From NCBI GenBank assembly GCA_030141585.1, contig JAQIFP010000022.1, positions 1-35,904 on the forward strand: DNA of 35,904 nucleotides. The letters run 5' to 3'. Origin of the DNA: Ophryocystis elektroscirrha. Its lineage: Eukaryota > Apicomplexa > Conoidasida > Neogregarinorida > Ophryocystidae. A model generated the notes under the pieces. It was not told the origin of the DNA, searched no databases, and saw only the letters and a program-made list of their open reading frames with translations. The translations under genes and the position numbers were made by a program. Positions 32,546-35,904 of the stretch are shown here, in pieces (positions within the stretch are counted from its first letter, which is position 1; each line of letters begins with the position of its first letter).

Positions 32546-35126
32546 ATGGCCCCTTCGTTTCACCACCACACTCTAGGTGGTGAAACCGACTCCCGTGCAT
32601 CAAAGCGCACAAGGTCGGCGCACCAAAAGTCTATATCGCGTAATTGTCAGAGAAACTCTTCATCTCCTCCTGCACGACGCCGGCATCATCACGAATCACC
32701 TACAAGCTCGAAAAGACGCAAAAAAAGTCCAGAACAAGAAAAAACATTAGAGCGATCAAGATATTATTCAGATAGCGTATCCAAGAAAAAATCTTCTAAA
32801 ACCAGATCCAAACTTCGATCTTCGAGATCTTCAGAGAGGTATTCCGAAAATGACAGAAGAAAGCAGAAAACACGCGATAAAAAGAGACCTAGCTCATTTG
32901 GAACAGTTTCAGTCAAAAAAAGCTCGAAAAGTCCTTCAACGGCTGCTCCTTCTTCCTCTTATAGTTTTTATGGTCAAGGAAAATTTAATAGATTCCGAGG
33001 ACATTACACTCGAAATAATCATGGAAACCATTTAGGAAAAAATCAAGATATGTTTATACCAGATCCTCCAGGGTCAGGAGCTAAAGGTCCTCCAATGCCT
33101 CTACACCCTCCAAATTCTCGTGCAGCTCTTCGAGTTTTGATTTTAGTTGGGTTAATTAGCTCTAAAATTCAAAGTTCTGAACCCTATAAATTTACAATAA
33201 ATTGTCCCATACATAGTATGGCTGTCGCTCGAATATTACGCAACTTTTTCCGTTTCACTCGAAACGTTCCCTCAACAGTAATCAAAAACTTTTCTTCCAA
33301 ATTAATAGCATTTGAATTGATAGCTTTAAGTAAAACAGTTATTGACCCTGTAGCCGGTGAAGTTCCACCTCCTTTATCTGTAGAGATTTTAGAATCTGAA
33401 GGAGAATGTATATTAGAGACTTTTGATTTTTTACGCTCGAACTTTATTGTAAGAACTGCACTGAGTCGAGAGCATCCATCTAATGCTCGTCTCATGTGGG
33501 ATCCAAATTTGTCTGGTTTATTCCATGAACTTTTGTCTTCAAAAACTTTAAGAAGTGGCATAGGTTTAGGCGTCGAAGTATGTGCCGATGCTTCTCAAAT
33601 TGAATCACTACCAGACTCGAATAAACCTTACCCGATTTCTTCTAATTATCCCTCAAACACTGACCCAAATCCTTTGAGACCGTTTTCTGAATCTCCTTTT
33701 GGATTGCATCAAGCACCATCAAATTCTCAGCATGTTGATAATATAGCGTCTTCTTCAAGTTCAAATAATTTCAGGAGACTTCCGCCTCCACCTCCTCCAC
33801 CTTTAACCGGCTTGCACCCTCATCCTCCTCCTCCTTCTTCTTTAGGAAATAAAGATCCGGTTTTTTTACAGTCCAATAGAAACGTTTCTGGAACTGGTTC
33901 TGGAATGAACTATAATGCAGGAACTGTAGTACCTTCTATATCAAGTGAAGATACGCTTTCTTTAGAGAAGCTTTTAAGCGCACCGTCAGCTAAAGTCGGC
34001 TCTTTTTTATAATTTATATTATAGAAAAAAAAAAAAAAATTAAAAAGAACTCACAAAATTTGCTATTATATGCTTATTATGTGTGTGTTTATGTCAAGTA
34101 TAGTTATGTATATAAGTTAATTATCTATATTAGTAATAATAGTAGAGATAAAGGTTTCCATATTTACTATACATAGCAACAATTTTAGGAGCAGCAGGCT
34201 ATGGAAACTAATGCAGAACTTTTAGATTTATTTGCAGCTCCCACAGCAAAACATGCAATTACTACACGGACTTTTCAAAACAGAGGCGGTTCTCGTGTTC
34301 AACAAATTTGTCCTCATGGTACCCGACACGACTGCCTCCAGGCATCCATAGCAAATACATTTTATCAAACAAAAATACCGAGTGTTTGTAATATGGTTCA
34401 TTTTAAACGCATTTTATTGCCTCATACTGGTAATTTTTTTTTTTTTATGTATTTATTTTGCTTTTAGATTTATCTTTAGGCGACTGTTCATACTTAGATA
34501 CTTGCAGACATATGTCAACCTGTCGATTTGTACATTACGAAGTAGATTTGGCTACAGGTTCAGATGAACAACGTTCTGAACTTTTGGAGCGCATGGATGA
34601 TACGTAATATAACTCTTAAAAAAAAAAAAAAAAAAAATAGGTCGGCATATTCTATTGGTACAGTTATCGCGACACAAATTAAAGAAGTTCCTGCTCAATG
34701 GATTACCTGTGATGTTCGGTACTGATTATCAAATTAAATTATACATATTCATAAATATCAATATACATAACAATTTGCTGTATAAAGTAATTATTTACCA
34801 TAAGAAATGAACTATAATATTATAGAATATTTTAATATATGTAATTTAATTATAAATACAAAAATGTATATATATATATGTATAAGCTATAGCGCTAATT
34901 TATATTTTATTAATAATAATAATTATTATTTTTACTAGAAAATTCGATTTCTCCATTTTTAAGGGAAAAATAAAAATAGTAATGGCGGACCCTCCATGGG
35001 ATATACATATGGACTTACCATATGGCACTATGACGGATGCCGAAATGAAGGCTTTGAGAGTAAAAATACATACATTAATTAATTCTCACACAAATAAAAA
35101 TTATGCATAGTAAAGCATGAGTGTTT

Positions 35127-35161
<35 letters not shown>

Positions 35162-35904
35162 CGTAATTGTATAATTAAATAACAGTTGTATTTTTTCAAT
35201 CTATGCTTTTTATTTTTTAGCTAAATTTAGTGCAAGATGAGGGATTATTATTTTTATGGGTTACTGGCAGAGCAATGGAATTAGGAAGAGAATGCATGAG
35301 TGTACGCATTTTTTTTGTAATAATTTAAATCTTTAGTTGTGGGGTTACAAACATATCGAAGAAATTGTATGGGTTAAAACTAATCAACTTCATAGAATAA
35401 TAAGAACTGGCCGAACAGGTCATTGGTTGAACCATTCAAAAGTAATTTATTTTAAGTGCATAAATATATTAGGAACATTGTTTAGTTGGAATCAAAGGGA
35501 ATCCAAAATTAAACAGACATGTTGATGTTGATGTCATAGTAGCAGAAGTTAGAGAGACATCGAGAAAGCCAGACGAAATATACAGGTAAATATTCAGTTC
35601 TTTATACTACTGAATATATATTACTTTTAATTCCCGTATACTTGTGAATTGCTTCTAGAGTTATTCTGAAACGCTTCTAGAGTGATTCTGAAACGCTTCT
35701 AGAGCGATTCTGAAACGCTTCTAGAGTGATTCTGAAACGCTTCTAGAGTGATTCTGAAACGCTTCTAGAGTGATTCTGAGACGCTTCTAGAGTGATTCTG
35801 AGACGCTTCTAGAGTGATTCTGAGACGCTTCTAAAGTGATTCTGAAACGCTTCTAAAGTGATTCTGAAACGCTTCTAGAGTGATTCTGAGACGCTTCTAA
35901 AGTG
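32546..35904 (+). CDS. METTL3: METTL3 (MT-A70) mRNA m6A methyltransferase, 3' end outside window
   Basis: Catalytic subunit that transfers methyl from S-adenosylmethionine to N6 of adenosine in mRNA. Exons 32546..33994, 34189..34429, 34468..34603, 34641..34718, 34939..35059, 35221..35301, 35337..35441 and 35473..35585 encode 774 residues so far. Introns are 194, 38, 37, 220, 161, 35 and 31 nt, then an open-ended one. Residues 1-130 are RS/SR- and Lys-rich; a proline-rich stretch follows near 420-440. The conserved paired motifs [14 protein letters not shown] and [12 protein letters not shown] span the first junction. CCCH fingers lie at about 524-590 ([28 protein letters not shown]). Catalytic DPPW is at about 652, then [62 protein letters not shown] and VDVIVAEVR. 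The long exon could be read as ending at a TAA at 34012, but conservation shows it splices at 33994. Confidence 0.96.
35129..35158. repeat. TA microsatellite in METTL3 intron 5
   Basis: About fourteen TA units inside the 161-nt intron 35060..35220 of METTL3. Confidence 0.85.
35651..35904 (+). repeat. 22-bp intronic minisatellite (array 2)
   Basis: About 11.5 tandem 22-bp units in the intron that follows METTL3 exon 8, continuing past the window edge. Each unit is two 11-bp halves, GCTTCTAGAGT then GATTCTGAAAC, with sporadic changes (GCGATT, GAGACG, CTAAAG). It is markedly richer in G+C than the surrounding intron sequence. It aligns with the reverse complement of array 1 (13079-13744). Confidence 0.95.

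Noticed and set aside
33995..34012. METTL3 first exon as an independent 488-residue gene ending at TAA 34012, with a second gene starting at ATG 34201
   Set aside because: The paired motifs [11 protein letters not shown] and EQQ...[12 protein letters not shown] of METTL3 are restored only by splicing 33994 to 34189 in phase 0.
35473..35487. Acceptor at the TTTAG just before TTGG (35487) for METTL3 exon 8
   Set aside because: It would drop EHCLV and break the phase. The earlier AG at 35472 gives a 31-nt intron and the conserved [13 protein letters not shown].
1..35904. Reassigned (ciliate-type) genetic code, suggested by the tiny introns
   Set aside because: TAG ends RPL7A, TGA ends the genes at 5364-6702 and 7720-10539, and TAA ends many others; no in-frame stop is needed inside any conserved exon.

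Overview
The window is nuclear DNA from a very AT-rich, intron-rich, gene-dense protist. Fourteen protein genes can be modelled, and twelve belong to recognisable eukaryotic families. TAA, TAG and TGA all serve as terminators, so the code is standard and a ciliate-type reassigned code is unlikely. An ankyrin-plus-class II histone deacetylase, a RINGv-plus-FHA protein, an unusual half-size ABCG transporter and many introns of about 30 nt together suggest an apicomplexan or related alveolate. That placement is an inference; no single gene here proves it.

Layout from left to right (+ and - are strands): RPL5 (-), RPL7A (+), an unrecognised protein with EF-hand-like repeats (-), an unrecognised Lys-rich protein (+), ARL2 (-), a RINGv/FHA protein (-), a possible short gene or set of 5' exons (+), a giant Glu/Lys-rich coiled-coil protein with a pentapeptide array (+), a type II DnaJ/Hsp40 (+), an ankyrin-HDAC (+), BUD13 (+), a ZNF830-like splicing-associated protein (+), an ABCG half transporter (+), calcineurin B (-), and the m6A methyltransferase METTL3 (+), which runs off the right edge. 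Many reading frames are broken by introns. All coordinates were rebuilt by hand from GT-AG junctions, phase and family alignment, and exon lists are given with each gene.

The genes do not form one pathway. Most are housekeeping: translation (RPL5, RPL7A), tubulin or small-GTPase biology (ARL2), chaperoning (DnaJ), Ca2+ signalling (calcineurin B). There is a loose RNA/chromatin grouping of HDAC, BUD13, ZNF830-like and METTL3. Packing is tight: two convergent pairs end 28 and 48 bp apart, one convergent pair overlaps by 13 coding bases, and one divergent pair has start codons only 31 bp apart.

The most distinctive signals are not genes. (1) Introns fall into two size classes, 37 of 20-53 nt and 26 of 87 nt or more, with none between; many short ones are little more than GT, a run of A or T, and AG. 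(2) Two introns of unrelated genes carry minisatellites with the same 22-bp period. They are related in reverse-complement orientation and each unit is built from two 11-bp half-units sharing a TTCT core. (3) The 100-N gap inside the first array is flanked by 127 identical bases, so it is probably an unmerged contig overlap. (4) METTL3 has a long RS/Pro-rich N-terminal extension. (5) The ABCG transporter has an insertion of about 250 residues between its first two membrane helices and degenerate nucleotide-binding motifs. I did not find a convincing new multi-gene system.
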